NCBI GenBank assembly: GCA_045590215.1
Contig: JAZNQO010000027.1
Coordinates: 1 to 64,000, forward strand
Length of the DNA: 64,000 bases
Reading direction: 5' to 3'
Source: RUG563 sp045590215
GTDB lineage: Bacteria > Bacillota > Clostridia > Christensenellales > Aristaeellaceae
The translations under genes and the position numbers were made by a program. Shown in pieces: positions 7,809-17,224 of this stretch (position 1 is its first letter; every line of letters starts with the position of its first letter). The notes below the pieces were generated by a model that saw nothing but the letters and a program-made list of their open reading frames with translations, ran no database searches and was not told the DNA's origin.

Positions 7809-8747
7809 ATGGGAAAGTATATCTTAAAGCGCACACTCAATTCCATTTTGACCGTCATGATTGTGTTCGTGGCGGTATTTATGCTGCTGCGGCTGATGCC
7901 GCTGAGCGGTTATTTCCCCCAAGAAATGCTGAAAGAAACAGACGAGGCCACCCGGATGACCTACCTGCGCAATCAGGGCTTATTGGATCATCCCTTGGTG
8001 CAGCTGGGACGCTTCATTGCCAATCTCTTCAAGGGCGATCTGGGACGCAGCCTGACGGTCTACCCCAAAGTGCCCATTTCCACTTTGCTTGCCGAAAAAA
8101 TTCCCGTCACTGCCGCTTTCGGCTTTGCCAGCATGATCCTCGGCATTGTGCTGGGCTTATCCCTTGGCATGCTGATGGTACGCTTTAAGGATCGCTGGGG
8201 CGATCACCTCGGCACCGGGTATATCCTTGTGGTGCGTGCCATTCCCAGCCTGATTTACCTGTTCTTCATTCAGGTCTGGGTTTCTTTGTGGCTGGATCTG
8301 GACATGGTCTTTTATAAAGATGTTCCTTCCTCGTGGATTCTGCCTGTCGTCTGCCTGTCCCTTGGCTCCATTGCATGGTATGCCCTGTGGCTGCGGCGGT
8401 TCATGGTGGATGAAGAAAACAAGGATTATGTGAAATTCGCCCAGGTCAAGGGCTTTTCCAAGAAAGAAGTCTGGAAACGCCACATCTTCAAAAACGCCAT
8501 TATTCCGCTGGTCATTTATCTGCCCAGCGATTTGCTGTTTATTATTTCCGGCTCCTTGGTGATTGAAACTTTGTATGTCATTCCCGGCACCGGCGGTTTG
8601 CTCACCACCGCCATCGAAAAGCAGGATAACAATCTGGTGCAGGTGATTGTGCTGATGTACGCCGTGCTTTCTGTGTTAGGGGTATTCCTTGGAGACTTGC
8701 TCATTGCGGCTGTTGACCCGCGCATTACGCTGACGGAGGATAAATAA
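7809..8747 (+). CDS. Oligopeptide ABC transporter permease, OppB/DppB type
   Basis: 312 residues, six predicted membrane helices, starting with the typical GKYILKRTLNSILTVMIVFVAVF. The EAA loop that contacts the ATPase is seen around KDYVKFAQVKGFSKKEVWKRHIFKNA. The C-terminus has the family sequence SGSLVIETLYVIPGTGGLL. Start chosen at MGKYIL because CCGGAGG lies just upstream. It pairs with the OppC-type permease next door to form the channel. Confidence 0.9.
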   Translation: MGKYILKRTLNSILTVMIVFVAVFMLLRLMPLSGYFPQEMLKETDEATRMTYLRNQGLLDHPLVQLGRFIANLFKGDLGRSLTVYPKVPISTLLAEKIPVTAAFGFASMILGIVLGLSLGMLMVRFKDRWGDHLGTGYILVVRAIPSLIYLFFIQVWVSLWLDLDMVFYKDVPSSWILPVVCLSLGSIAWYALWLRRFMVDEENKDYVKFAQVKGFSKKEVWKRHIFKNAIIPLVIYLPSDLLFIISGSLVIETLYVIPGTGGLLTTAIEKQDNNLVQVIVLMYAVLSVLGVFLGDLLIAAVDPRITLTEDK

Positions 8748-8750
8748 GGT

Positions 8751-9683
8751 ATGGAAAAGAAAATGCCTGAACTGAACCCCTTAAAATTCCGTGCCAAAGT
8801 GTTTGACCAGATGCTCAGCGAAGACACGGGCTATTCCAATTATTCCTATTGGCGGTCCACCTTCCGCACCTTCTTTAAAAATAAGGCCGTAATGGTGCTG
8901 GTGGTGCTGATCATCGCCATCATTGTGATGAGCTTTGTTTATCCCATGGTTTCTCCGGTAGACCCCAACAAAGTATCCCTGTACCGCAAACAGTGGAATA
9001 ACCGCCCCTCTTGGGAGCATCTTTTCGGCACGGATGCGCTGGGGCGGGATATCTGGACAAGGGCATGGTACGGCGTACGCAATTCCTTCCTGCTGGCTTT
9101 TTGCATCGCCCTTTCCGATGTTGGCATCGGCATGATTGTGGGGGCTTTGTGGGGCTATAATAAAAAGCTGGACCCCATCATGATCGAAATCTATAACGTC
9201 ATCACCAATATCCCTTCCACGGTGTATCTGGTGCTCCTTGCCTACATCATGAACACCAGCTATCTGACGCTGTTCATCTCCATGGCCTCCCGTGGCTGGA
9301 TTGTGGAAGCCCGGTTCTTCCGCAACCGCATCCTGTCCATCCGTGATAATGAATATAATATGGCTTCCCGGTGCCTTGGCACGCCCATGCGCCGTATTGC
9401 CACAAAAAACATCATCCCCCATATCATCAGCCTCATCATCATGGAAGCTGCCCTGTGCATCCCCTATTCCATCGGCAGCGAAGTGTTCCTGGGCTTTGTG
9501 GGCATCGGGCTGCCCGTGGACGCCATCACCCTTGGCAATATCGTCAATCAGGGGCGTTCCTCCTTCACACTGCATCCCTATCAGATGCTGCTGCCCACCA
9601 TCATCCTGTGCATCATCACGGTGGCGTTCTATGTGATCGGCAATAAATTCGCCGATGCGTCGGACCCCCGGAACCACGTTTAA
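8751..9683 (+). CDS. Oligopeptide ABC transporter permease, OppC/DppC type
   Basis: 310 residues. A soluble N-terminal stretch is followed by helices, with the OppC hallmark HLFGTDALGRDIWTRAWYGVRNS and an EAA loop near NEYNMASRCLGTPMRRIATKN. The C-terminal region reads SIGSEVFLGFVGIGLP. It begins 3 bp after the OppB-type stop, so the two are translationally coupled. Confidence 0.9.
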   Translation: MEKKMPELNPLKFRAKVFDQMLSEDTGYSNYSYWRSTFRTFFKNKAVMVLVVLIIAIIVMSFVYPMVSPVDPNKVSLYRKQWNNRPSWEHLFGTDALGRDIWTRAWYGVRNSFLLAFCIALSDVGIGMIVGALWGYNKKLDPIMIEIYNVITNIPSTVYLVLLAYIMNTSYLTLFISMASRGWIVEARFFRNRILSIRDNEYNMASRCLGTPMRRIATKNIIPHIISLIIMEAALCIPYSIGSEVFLGFVGIGLPVDAITLGNIVNQGRSSFTLHPYQMLLPTIILCIITVAFYVIGNKFADASDPRNHV

Positions 9684-9701
9684 GAAAGGGGCTCTGCTTT
9701 T

Positions 9702-11699
9702 ATGGAACAAAAATTTCATTCAGGCCCCTGCATTTTTTCTGCAAGGGATGTGGAAATCCAGTTTAACCTGCGGGGGAAAACCCTGACGGCCGTCCGCCGT
9801 GCCTCCTTGGATTTATATAAGGGCGAAACGCTGGCTATCGTGGGTGAATCCGGCTCCGGTAAATCGGTATTCACCAAATCCTTCATCGGCATGCTGGATA
9901 AAAACGGCAGCATCACCGGCGGCCAGCTGTTCTATCAGGGGCAGGATCTGGCCCAGTTCAAAACGGAAAAAGAATGGCTCGCCGTCCGGGGCAAGAAAAT
10001 TGCCATGGTGTTTCAGGACCCCATGACCTCCCTGAACCCCGTGCGCACCATCGGTGAACAAATTACGGAAGTTATCACATGGCACTTTGGCACACCCCAT
10101 TCCGAAGCCAAAAAGGAAGCCATTGAAATCCTGAAAAAAGTGGGCATCCGGGACGCCGAAACCCGCTATAAGCAATATCCTCACGAATTTTCCGGCGGTA
10201 TGCGCCAGCGTGTGGTGATTGCAACCGCCATCGCCTGCCGGCCTGAAATTCTCATCTGCGATGAACCTACCACCGCATTGGATGTGACGGTGCAGGCGCA
10301 GATTCTGAACCTGATTCGAGAACTGCAAAAAGAGCTGAAAATGACCGTGGTTTACATCACCCACGACTTGGGCGTGGTGGCCAATGTGGCTGACTGGGTG
10401 AGCGTGATGTACGCCGGGCAGATTGTGGAAACGGGCACTGTGGACGAAATCTTTTCTTCCGCCGTGCACCCCTACACCAAAGCCCTTTTGCAGTCCATGC
10501 CCCAGCTGGGCGTCAAAGGCCATGATCTGTATTCCATTCAGGGCACGCCCCCCAATCTGTTCAAGGAAATCAAGGGCGATGCCTTCGCCCCCCGGAACCC
10601 GGACGCCATGGAGATTGACTTTGAAGAAGAGCCGCCCATGTTCCAAGTATCCCAAACCCATTTTGCAAAAACGTGGCTGATGCACCCCTATGCCCAGGAA
10701 CACCGCAAGTTTTTAGAGCAGAAGGATAAGCAGCAAAAGGATAAGCAAAAGCCGGCAGAACCCTTTGACTATACAAACGCAGAGAAGCTCTTGCAGGTGC
10801 AGGATCTCACCGTGAAATTCAAGCTGGGCGATCGGGAATTCAAGGCCGTGGATCAGGTGAATTTCGATATTTACAAGGGCGAAACCTTGTCCTTGGTGGG
10901 CGAATCCGGCTCCGGCAAAACCACCATCGGCCGGGCCATCATGCGCATCTATAATAAAGTGGACGGCAAAATCATCTTCGCCGGGGAAAAAATCAACGGT
11001 AAAATCGACAAGAAAAAAGCCAAGCAACTGCATATGCAAATGCAGATGATTTTCCAGGATCCCATGGCCTCCCTCAACGAGCGTGCCAAGGTGGACTATA
11101 TCATTTCCGAAGGCTTGTATAACTATCACCTCTTTGACAGCAAGGAAGACCGGCTGGATAAAGTGGAAAAAATCATGGGCGAAGTGGGACTCTCCAGCGA
11201 TTTCTCTTCCCGTTTCCCCCACGAGTTTTCCGGCGGCCAGCGGCAGCGCATCGGCATTGCCCGGAGTTTGGTCATGAACCCGGATTTTGTAGTGGCGGAT
11301 GAACCCATTTCTGCCCTGGACGTTTCCATCCGGGCGCAGGTGATTAACCTTTTGAACAAAATGAAGCGGGAACGCTCCCTTACTTACCTCTTCATCGCCC
11401 ATGACCTGTCCGTGGTGCGCTTCATTTCCGACCGCATCGCCGTCATCAATAAGGGGCACATTGTGGAGCTGGCCGAATGCGAAGAATTGTTCCGCCATCC
11501 CCTGCACCCCTATACCAAGGCTCTGCTTTCCGCCGTGCCCTATCCCGACCCCGAAGTAGAACGGAACAAAACGCTGCTTTCCTATGATGCTTCCATGCAC
11601 GATTATGAAACAGATAAGCCCGTCTGGACGGAAATCGTGCCCGGCCACTTCATTCTGGCCAATGAAAAAGAGTTGGCCGCCTATCGGCAGGAGCTGTAA
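9702..11699 (+). CDS. Fused oligopeptide transporter ATPases (DppD-DppF type in one chain)
   Basis: 665 residues carrying two complete ABC ATPase domains that are usually separate proteins. Domain 1: Walker A GESGSGKS at 48-55, signature SGGMRQR near 164, Walker B ILICDEPTTALD. Domain 2: Walker A GESGSGKT at 400-407, signature SGGQRQR near 510, Walker B FVVADEPISALD. Each is followed by the oligopeptide-transporter C-terminal extension (HPYTKALL in both). A lysine/glutamine-rich linker (about residues 341-355, QKDKQQKDKQK) joins them. Both active sites look intact. It powers the permease pair just upstream. Confidence 0.93.
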   Translation: MEQKFHSGPCIFSARDVEIQFNLRGKTLTAVRRASLDLYKGETLAIVGESGSGKSVFTKSFIGMLDKNGSITGGQLFYQGQDLAQFKTEKEWLAVRGKKIAMVFQDPMTSLNPVRTIGEQITEVITWHFGTPHSEAKKEAIEILKKVGIRDAETRYKQYPHEFSGGMRQRVVIATAIACRPEILICDEPTTALDVTVQAQILNLIRELQKELKMTVVYITHDLGVVANVADWVSVMYAGQIVETGTVDEIFSSAVHPYTKALLQSMPQLGVKGHDLYSIQGTPPNLFKEIKGDAFAPRNPDAMEIDFEEEPPMFQVSQTHFAKTWLMHPYAQEHRKFLEQKDKQQKDKQKPAEPFDYTNAEKLLQVQDLTVKFKLGDREFKAVDQVNFDIYKGETLSLVGESGSGKTTIGRAIMRIYNKVDGKIIFAGEKINGKIDKKKAKQLHMQMQMIFQDPMASLNERAKVDYIISEGLYNYHLFDSKEDRLDKVEKIMGEVGLSSDFSSRFPHEFSGGQRQRIGIARSLVMNPDFVVADEPISALDVSIRAQVINLLNKMKRERSLTYLFIAHDLSVVRFISDRIAVINKGHIVELAECEELFRHPLHPYTKALLSAVPYPDPEVERNKTLLSYDASMHDYETDKPVWTEIVPGHFILANEKELAAYRQEL

Positions 11700-11702
11700 C
11701 CC

Positions 11703-12143
11703 ATGCAGGAAAAAGAACGCAGGCAGTATCGCCGGCTGATCTATCGGAAAACCTTCCACTGCCTGGGGCTGATGCTGGTCTTGTCGCTGCTGGTTGGGGC
11801 TTTGCTTGGGGGCGGCATCTATATGACCCACGCCCTGTGCGCTTTCGGGTTTTTAATGCTGTGCCTCGCATGGTTCACTTACCTCAAAATGACCGGTATG
11901 CGTCCCTTTGGGCAGAAAAAGCCAGCCAGGAAAGTTCCTTTCTTCCATCGCCGCTTTAAGGATCAAAAACCCAATCGCCCTTCCTTCCGCATGGACAGTG
12001 CCGATTTTGACGATGATCTCACCGCCCAGACCATGGCATCCGATGAAAATTTCACCGAAAAGCAGGTGGACACGGCAAACGCCATTGCCAAGGCTATTTG
12101 CGGTATCCTGATGGTGCTTTTCTCCTTCCTTCCCCTATCCTGA
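11703..12143 (+). CDS. Hypothetical small membrane protein in the transporter operon
   Basis: 146 residues: a basic N-terminus, two membrane helices at about 18-62 (LGLMLVLSLLVGALLGGGIY, CAFGFLMLCLAWFTYL), a polar middle rich in Lys/Arg then Asp, and a hydrophobic C-terminus (GILMVLFSFLPLS). I do not recognise a family. It sits 3 bp after the ATPase and 19 bp before the amidohydrolase, so it is co-transcribed. Confidence 0.75.
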   Translation: MQEKERRQYRRLIYRKTFHCLGLMLVLSLLVGALLGGGIYMTHALCAFGFLMLCLAWFTYLKMTGMRPFGQKKPARKVPFFHRRFKDQKPNRPSFRMDSADFDDDLTAQTMASDENFTEKQVDTANAIAKAICGILMVLFSFLPLS

Positions 12144-12162
12144 AACCGGAGGCTGAAATACT

Positions 12163-13302
12163 ATGCGCATTGAAAACGGATTATTGATTACCATCGAAAA
12201 CGGCCGCTATGAAAGAGGCTATGTGGACTTTGAAAACGGCGTTATCACAGCCTTTGGCGATATGAAAGACGCCGCCCCTTACGACGGCGAAATCATGGAC
12301 GCCAAGGGCGGCTATATCATGCCCGGCTTTATGGACGCTCACACCCATATCGGCATTTCCGAAGAAGGCTTGCGCTGGGAGGGTGAAGACTGCAACGAAA
12401 CCGTGCATCCCATCACCCCGGATATGCGGGTGGTGGACGGCATCAATCCCTTTGATATCGCCATTCCCAAGGCACGGAAGGCCGGTATCACAAGCGTTGT
12501 GGTGGCTCCCGGCAGCACCAATGTGATCGGCGGTCAGGCGGCTGTTATCAAGCTGTGCCAGGAAACCAATGTGGAACGGATGGTGGTGAAAGCCCCTTGC
12601 GCCATCAAATGTGCCACCGGCGAAAACCCCAAGCGCAATTACGGCGAAAATAAAGGCCGAACCCCCATGACCCGTATGGGCACCGCCGCCATTTTCCGCA
12701 AAACCATGGAAAATGCCAAACGGTATATGCAAAAAAAAGAAGACGGGGAAAAGGTGTATGACCCCGAAATGGAAGCCCTCATTCCCCTTCTGAAGCGGGA
12801 AATTCCGGCACATATCCATGCCCACCGGGCGGACGATATCCTGACGGCCATCCGGCTTTGCAAGGAGTTCAATCTCCGCTTGTCCACCGTACATACAACC
12901 GGCGGCGCACCCGTCATTCCGGAAATCGCCGCTTCCGGCATCATCCCCATCGTGGGGCCCTGCATCGGCCCTGCCGGTAAGCCGGAAACCGTGGGCGGCA
13001 ATCTGGCCATGGCCAAAGATTTGGAAGCCGCCGGGGTAGAATTTGCCTTGGCCACCGATCATGACGTAATTGCCCTGTGGCAGCTGCCCTATCTTTCCTC
13101 CATCACCGTCCGGGAAGGCTTAAGCGAAGACGCTGCTTTCCGCTCCATCACGATCAACGCCGCCAAGGCTGCCGGGGTGGACGACCGGATTGGCTCCATC
13201 GCCCTTGGGAAAGATGCCGATATCGTGGTCTTTACCGGGCACCCCTTCCATTACCTGACCAAAACCCAGGCCGTTTTCATCAACGGCAAACGGGAGGATT
13301 GA
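12163..13302 (+). CDS. Amidohydrolase (imidazolonepropionase-like metal-dependent hydrolase)
   Basis: 379 residues, cytosolic. The amidohydrolase metal motif HTH is at residues 60-62 in GFMDAHTHIG. Later metal-binding positions are plausible in IHAHRADDI, STVHTTGG and ATDHDV, and the C-terminus has the family ending IGSIALGKDADIVVFTGHP. Members of this group cleave ring amides or dipeptide-like bonds; the exact substrate cannot be told. Its place between a peptide transporter and an M20 peptidase suggests a scavenged peptide or amino-acid derivative. Confidence 0.85.
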   Translation: MRIENGLLITIENGRYERGYVDFENGVITAFGDMKDAAPYDGEIMDAKGGYIMPGFMDAHTHIGISEEGLRWEGEDCNETVHPITPDMRVVDGINPFDIAIPKARKAGITSVVVAPGSTNVIGGQAAVIKLCQETNVERMVVKAPCAIKCATGENPKRNYGENKGRTPMTRMGTAAIFRKTMENAKRYMQKKEDGEKVYDPEMEALIPLLKREIPAHIHAHRADDILTAIRLCKEFNLRLSTVHTTGGAPVIPEIAASGIIPIVGPCIGPAGKPETVGGNLAMAKDLEAAGVEFALATDHDVIALWQLPYLSSITVREGLSEDAAFRSITINAAKAAGVDDRIGSIALGKDADIVVFTGHPFHYLTKTQAVFINGKRED

Positions 13303-13308
13303 TTTTCT

Positions 13309-14481
13309 ATGGCCGATTATCAGGCTATGGTGCACGCCCTGTACCCTGAAATGGTGCAGCTGCGCCGTCATCTCCATCAGCATCCCGAATTATCAGGCGA
13401 GGAGCACCAGACCCTCGCCTTTATCCTCTCCCATCTGGACGCATGGCAGATTCCCTATACCCGGTATGCAAACGGCGGCATTTGTGCCATGATCGGCCAG
13501 GGGGAAAAGGCCATCGGTATCCGGGCGGATATGGACGCCCTGCCCATCGAAGAAAAGACGGGGCTCTGTTATGCGTCGCAAAATACCGGCGTGATGCACG
13601 CCTGCGGCCATGATATGCACACCGCCATCCTGCTTGCCGCTGCCAAGATGTTCAAAATGCAGGAAAAGGAACTGCCCTGCATGGTCAAGCTCTTTTTCCA
13701 GCCGGCGGAAGAAACGGTGGGCGGCGCAAAAATCATGGTTGACGGCGGCTGCATGGAAAATCCCCATGTTGCACAGGTGCTGGCCTTGCATGTGGATCCC
13801 GCGCTGCCTGTGGGCACGGCCTCTTTCCTGCCGGGAAAGATGAACGCCGCCGTGATTGAGCTGGATATCAAGGTCAAAGGCAAAGGCTGCCACGGGGCGC
13901 ACCCTGAGCAGGGTGTGGATGCCATCGTGGCTGCCGCACAGATTATCTGTGCACTGCAGACGGTGAACAGCCGCCTTTCTGCCCCCACAGACCCCGTGGT
14001 GCTCACCATCGGTATCCTGCAAGGCGGCACCGGGCGGAATATCGTGGCCGGTGAAGTGCTTTTGCAGGGCACAGTGCGTGTACTAGACATGGAAACGGCG
14101 AAAAATGTGAAAGCGCACATTATCCGCATGGCGGAAAACACCGCCTCTGCATTCGGCGCAACGGCAGAAGTGACCCTGACGGATGACTATCCTGCTCTTA
14201 TCAATCACCCGGCACTGACCCGGAACTTATATCAATATGCGAAAGAAATGCTTGGGGAAGAAAACGTCTTTTTATTAGATACGCCCAGCATGGGAGCCGA
14301 TGATTTTGCTTATTTCACCCAAGCCGCCCCCGGCTGCTATTTCAATATCGGCACAGGCAAAAAAGGCGAGCCTGCCCAATCGCTGCACAGCGGCTCTTTT
14401 GCCCCACAGGAAGAAGCCATGGAAACAGGCCTTTCCCTGCTTTCCGCTTTCGTGCAGTATCTTATGGAGGAAACGCCATGA
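13309..14481 (+). CDS. M20-family amidohydrolase/peptidase
   Basis: 390 residues, cytosolic. M20D-type signatures: LRRHLHQHPELSGEE at the start, GIRADMDALPIEEKTGL, the metal-binding ACGHDMHTA (His101, Asp102, His104), FFQPAEETVGGAKIMVDGG, and SMGADDFAYFTQ near the end. Family members hydrolyse N-acyl amino acids or short peptides (amidohydrolases of the HipO/AbgB type). It is 6 bp after the amidohydrolase and overlaps alr by 4 bp, so it shares their transcript. Confidence 0.92.
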   Translation: MADYQAMVHALYPEMVQLRRHLHQHPELSGEEHQTLAFILSHLDAWQIPYTRYANGGICAMIGQGEKAIGIRADMDALPIEEKTGLCYASQNTGVMHACGHDMHTAILLAAAKMFKMQEKELPCMVKLFFQPAEETVGGAKIMVDGGCMENPHVAQVLALHVDPALPVGTASFLPGKMNAAVIELDIKVKGKGCHGAHPEQGVDAIVAAAQIICALQTVNSRLSAPTDPVVLTIGILQGGTGRNIVAGEVLLQGTVRVLDMETAKNVKAHIIRMAENTASAFGATAEVTLTDDYPALINHPALTRNLYQYAKEMLGEENVFLLDTPSMGADDFAYFTQAAPGCYFNIGTGKKGEPAQSLHSGSFAPQEEAMETGLSLLSAFVQYLMEETP

Positions 14482-15575
14482 TAACAGGCGATACCATCCT
14501 GCGCATTTCCCTGAAAAAATTAGGAGAAAACATGGACGCCCTGCGGCAATTGGCCAGGGAAAGCGTGGCTGTGATGGCCGTCATTAAGGCTAACGCCTAT
14601 GGGCATGGAGCCATCGAAATTGCCCCTACCTTGCTGCGCCATGGTGCCCGTTATCTGGCCGTGGCCAGAATGGAAGAGGCCTTGCCCCTTCGGGAAAAAT
14701 ATCCGAATGCGCCCCTTTTTGTGCTGGGCAGAACGCCGGATCATTTGCTGCCGCTTGCCCTTGAAAGGCAAATAACGCTGACCATTTTTTCCTTGCAGCA
14801 GGCCAAACTTCTCTCATCCCTGGCCGAAAAAATGCAGAAAAAAGCGGTTGTCCACCTGAAAATCGAAACTGGCTTCAATCGCCTTGGCACGGATGATTTA
14901 GACGAATTAAAGGCCATTCTTTCCCTGCCCCATTTGGATACAGAGGGTCTCTATTCCCATCTGGCTCTCAAAGACAGAGCCACCGACAAAGCGCAGCTGC
15001 AAAAATTTATGTCCATTGCAGATGCCTTGGAAAAAACCGGCCACACCTTCCGCTACCGCCATATTGCGGACAGCATCAGTGCCGTGGACTATCCCGATTT
15101 TCGGCTGAATATGATTCGTCCGGGGGCGGTGCTTTACGGCATGAAGGGCTTTGAAAGCGATGCGCTTTCCGTGAAGCCTGTTCTTTCCATGGAAACCCGT
15201 ATTGCCAGATTGCGAAAAGTCGAAGAAGGCGAGGGGGTGGGATATGACCTTTTGTGGCAGGCCAAACGGCCTTCCCTGATTGCCACGCTGCCCTTTGGCT
15301 ATGCCGACGGCTATCCGAGGAATCTGAGCGGCAAAGGCTATGTGACCATCAAGGGCAAAAAATGTCCCATCATCGGCCTCATGTGTATGGATCAGTGCAT
15401 GGCGGATGTGACGGATGTGCCTGACGTGCAGGAAGGGGATGTGGCCATCATTTATGGCGATGGCAGCCACAATACTCTCTCCATCGCCGAGGCCGCCGCC
15501 CTTGTCGGCACCAACAAAAACGAGCTGCTCTGCCGTCTTTCCAGCCGCCCTGTCCGGATTTACGAAGAGGAATAA
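14478..15575 (+). CDS. alr: Alanine racemase
   Basis: 365 residues. The fold-type III PLP motif is present: Lys37 in AVIKANAYGHG forms the Schiff base, and the catalytic-tyrosine region is seen at GVGYDLLW. C-terminal motifs LPFGYADGYPRNLSG and IIGLMCMDQCMADVT are typical. It interconverts L- and D-alanine for peptidoglycan, or for catabolism of D-Ala. Its ATGA overlap with the M20 gene and its place in a peptide-uptake operon make a catabolic or recycling role plausible; a second alr may exist elsewhere. Confidence 0.95.
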   Translation: MITGDTILRISLKKLGENMDALRQLARESVAVMAVIKANAYGHGAIEIAPTLLRHGARYLAVARMEEALPLREKYPNAPLFVLGRTPDHLLPLALERQITLTIFSLQQAKLLSSLAEKMQKKAVVHLKIETGFNRLGTDDLDELKAILSLPHLDTEGLYSHLALKDRATDKAQLQKFMSIADALEKTGHTFRYRHIADSISAVDYPDFRLNMIRPGAVLYGMKGFESDALSVKPVLSMETRIARLRKVEEGEGVGYDLLWQAKRPSLIATLPFGYADGYPRNLSGKGYVTIKGKKCPIIGLMCMDQCMADVTDVPDVQEGDVAIIYGDGSHNTLSIAEAAALVGTNKNELLCRLSSRPVRIYEEE

Positions 15576-15619
15576 TCGAACACATTCCCGATATCCATTC
15601 ACACGAAAGGAGCATTTCC

Positions 15620-16306
15620 ATGCGGATTATCTTTGTTCGTCACGGTCATCCCAATTATGAAAAGGATTGCCTGACCCCTCTGGGGCAGCAGCATGCCGCC
15701 GCCGCTGCGGAAAGGCTGAAGGACGAAGGCATCGAAAAGATTTTTTCCTCCACCTGCGGCCGCGCCTTTGAAACGGCGCAGTACACGGCAGAGAAAATCG
15801 GCCTGCCCATTGAAAAATGTGAATTTATGCGTGAAATTGGCTGGGGCACGGTGGAAGGAGAGCCCCTGTTCCATGACGGCCATCCGTGGGATAATGCGGA
15901 CAAAATGGTATTGGAAAATATCCCGCTGATGGATTTGGACGCCCTGGAAAAGCCCCCCCTTTGCCGCAACAAGGCCAAGAAATATGTGGAAAAAATCGCC
16001 GGGGATACGGATGCCTGGCTGAAAGATTTGGGCTATGAACGAGAAGGGAATTATTACCGCTGCATCGCCCCCAAATATCAAACCATTGCGGCCTTTGGCC
16101 ACGGCGGTGCTTCCGCCTCCATTTTCAGCCATCTGTTCAATCTGCCCTTTTTGTTCATCTGCTGCGTGATGGGCATCCATTATACGGGCATCACAGTGGT
16201 GAATATGCCCGATCAGCCGGGCCAGCTTGTAACGCCGAAAATCGAGGTTTTCAACGACGCCCGGCACATTGGGCATCTGGAAACAGAAAACATTTTCAAC
16301 CGTTGA
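15620..16306 (+). CDS. Histidine phosphatase family protein (phosphoglycerate mutase-like)
   Basis: 228 residues. The RHG motif is at residues 7-9 (FVRHGHPNYEKDCLT), with the second histidine in FGHGGASASIF. This superfamily covers mutases and many phosphatases; the insert and lack of mutase-specific features favour a phosphatase. GAAAGGAGC precedes the ATG. Last gene of the run that starts with the binding protein. Confidence 0.85.
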   Translation: MRIIFVRHGHPNYEKDCLTPLGQQHAAAAAERLKDEGIEKIFSSTCGRAFETAQYTAEKIGLPIEKCEFMREIGWGTVEGEPLFHDGHPWDNADKMVLENIPLMDLDALEKPPLCRNKAKKYVEKIAGDTDAWLKDLGYEREGNYYRCIAPKYQTIAAFGHGGASASIFSHLFNLPFLFICCVMGIHYTGITVVNMPDQPGQLVTPKIEVFNDARHIGHLETENIFNR

Positions 16307-16343
16307 TTTTTCCGCATACAAAAGAAAGTTTCATACACGCAAG

Positions 16344-16372
16344 GAGGAGGCAAAAATGCCTTCTCTTTTTTT
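16344..16372 (+). terminator. Terminator of the peptide operon
   Basis: 8-bp stem (16344-16351 with 16358-16365, one G-T) followed by seven Ts. Confidence 0.75.
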
Positions 16373-16444
16373 ACACATTCATAGTCGTTTTTGTCACACT
16401 TTTGCACTTTTACTGTTCATTTTCCAGATTTTTCAAGGAATGAA

Positions 16445-16473
16445 TTGACTTTATTTTCAAATATCTGTAAACT
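16445..16473 (+). promoter_or_regulatory. Promoter of the two-component operon
   Basis: TTGACT at 16445-16450 and TAAACT at 16468-16473, 17-bp spacer, 24 bp before the start codon. Confidence 0.55.
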
Positions 16474-16497
16474 GTTGGATACAAAGGAGGTTGCGTC

Positions 16498-17223
16498 ATG
16501 CAATATGTTTTAATTGATGATATCGCAAAGCATAACGAAATTTTGTCATCCAAAATCATCAAGGCAAGCGAGAAAAACGGCTGGCCTTGTCACATTGCCC
16601 TGACCACCACCAACCCCGAAGACGTATTGCATTACGCCAAGGACTGCCGCCAGCCCACCGTGTATTTTATGGATATTGAACTGGATCAGAAGGAAAACAC
16701 CCTCTCCCTTTATCAGTTCATTCAGCGGCAGCCCCATGAAAGCTATATTATTTATGTTTCCGCCCATGCCCAATACGCAATGGAATGTTTGCACACCCAT
16801 GCCTTTGATTTTCTGCTCAAGCCCCTGACGGATGAACAAATCAGCGATTGTCTTTCTGTTCTCTGGCGCATTTATACCAATAAATCTCCGGAGAAGACGC
16901 TGCAAGTGCATATGGGCAGCCAGACCATACTGCTGCCATCCCGGAAAATCCTCTATTTTTCAAGGGATCGCATGAGCATTCAGGCGCATATGGAAGACGG
17001 CAATGTGTTCACATGGCGGGAGAGCTTTGATCATCTGCTCCCCCGGCTGGAAGAGCATGTGTTTTTCCTGTGCCACCGCAGCTTTGTGGTAAATCTCCAT
17101 CAAGTTGCCCATATTGACTGGCAGGAGAATATGCTCCTGATGCGAAATCAGCAATCGCTGCCCATTTCCCGGCGGCGCATTACGGCCCTGAAGGCAGCCC
17201 TGAAGGCGATGGAGGAAGCATAA
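16498..17223 (+). CDS. LytTR-family response regulator (AgrA type)
   Basis: 241 residues. The receiver domain runs to about 120, with the acidic pair at residues 7-8, likely phosphoacceptor Asp59 in VYFMDIELD, and the conserved lysine in FDFLLKPLTD. A LytTR DNA-binding domain follows (IYFSRDRMSIQAHM, FFLCHRSFVVNLHQVAHIDW, LPISRRRI). CAAAGGAGG precedes the ATG. The kinase gene follows after 1 bp. This architecture usually controls peptide-pheromone or bacteriocin genes. Confidence 0.92.
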   Translation: MQYVLIDDIAKHNEILSSKIIKASEKNGWPCHIALTTTNPEDVLHYAKDCRQPTVYFMDIELDQKENTLSLYQFIQRQPHESYIIYVSAHAQYAMECLHTHAFDFLLKPLTDEQISDCLSVLWRIYTNKSPEKTLQVHMGSQTILLPSRKILYFSRDRMSIQAHMEDGNVFTWRESFDHLLPRLEEHVFFLCHRSFVVNLHQVAHIDWQENMLLMRNQQSLPISRRRITALKAALKAMEEA

Positions 17224-17224
17224 T

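Noticed and set aside
16307..16497. Hidden pheromone precursor gene for the Agr-type pair
   Set aside because: Only a terminator and a promoter are present; no short frame with a ribosome site and cysteine-containing core.
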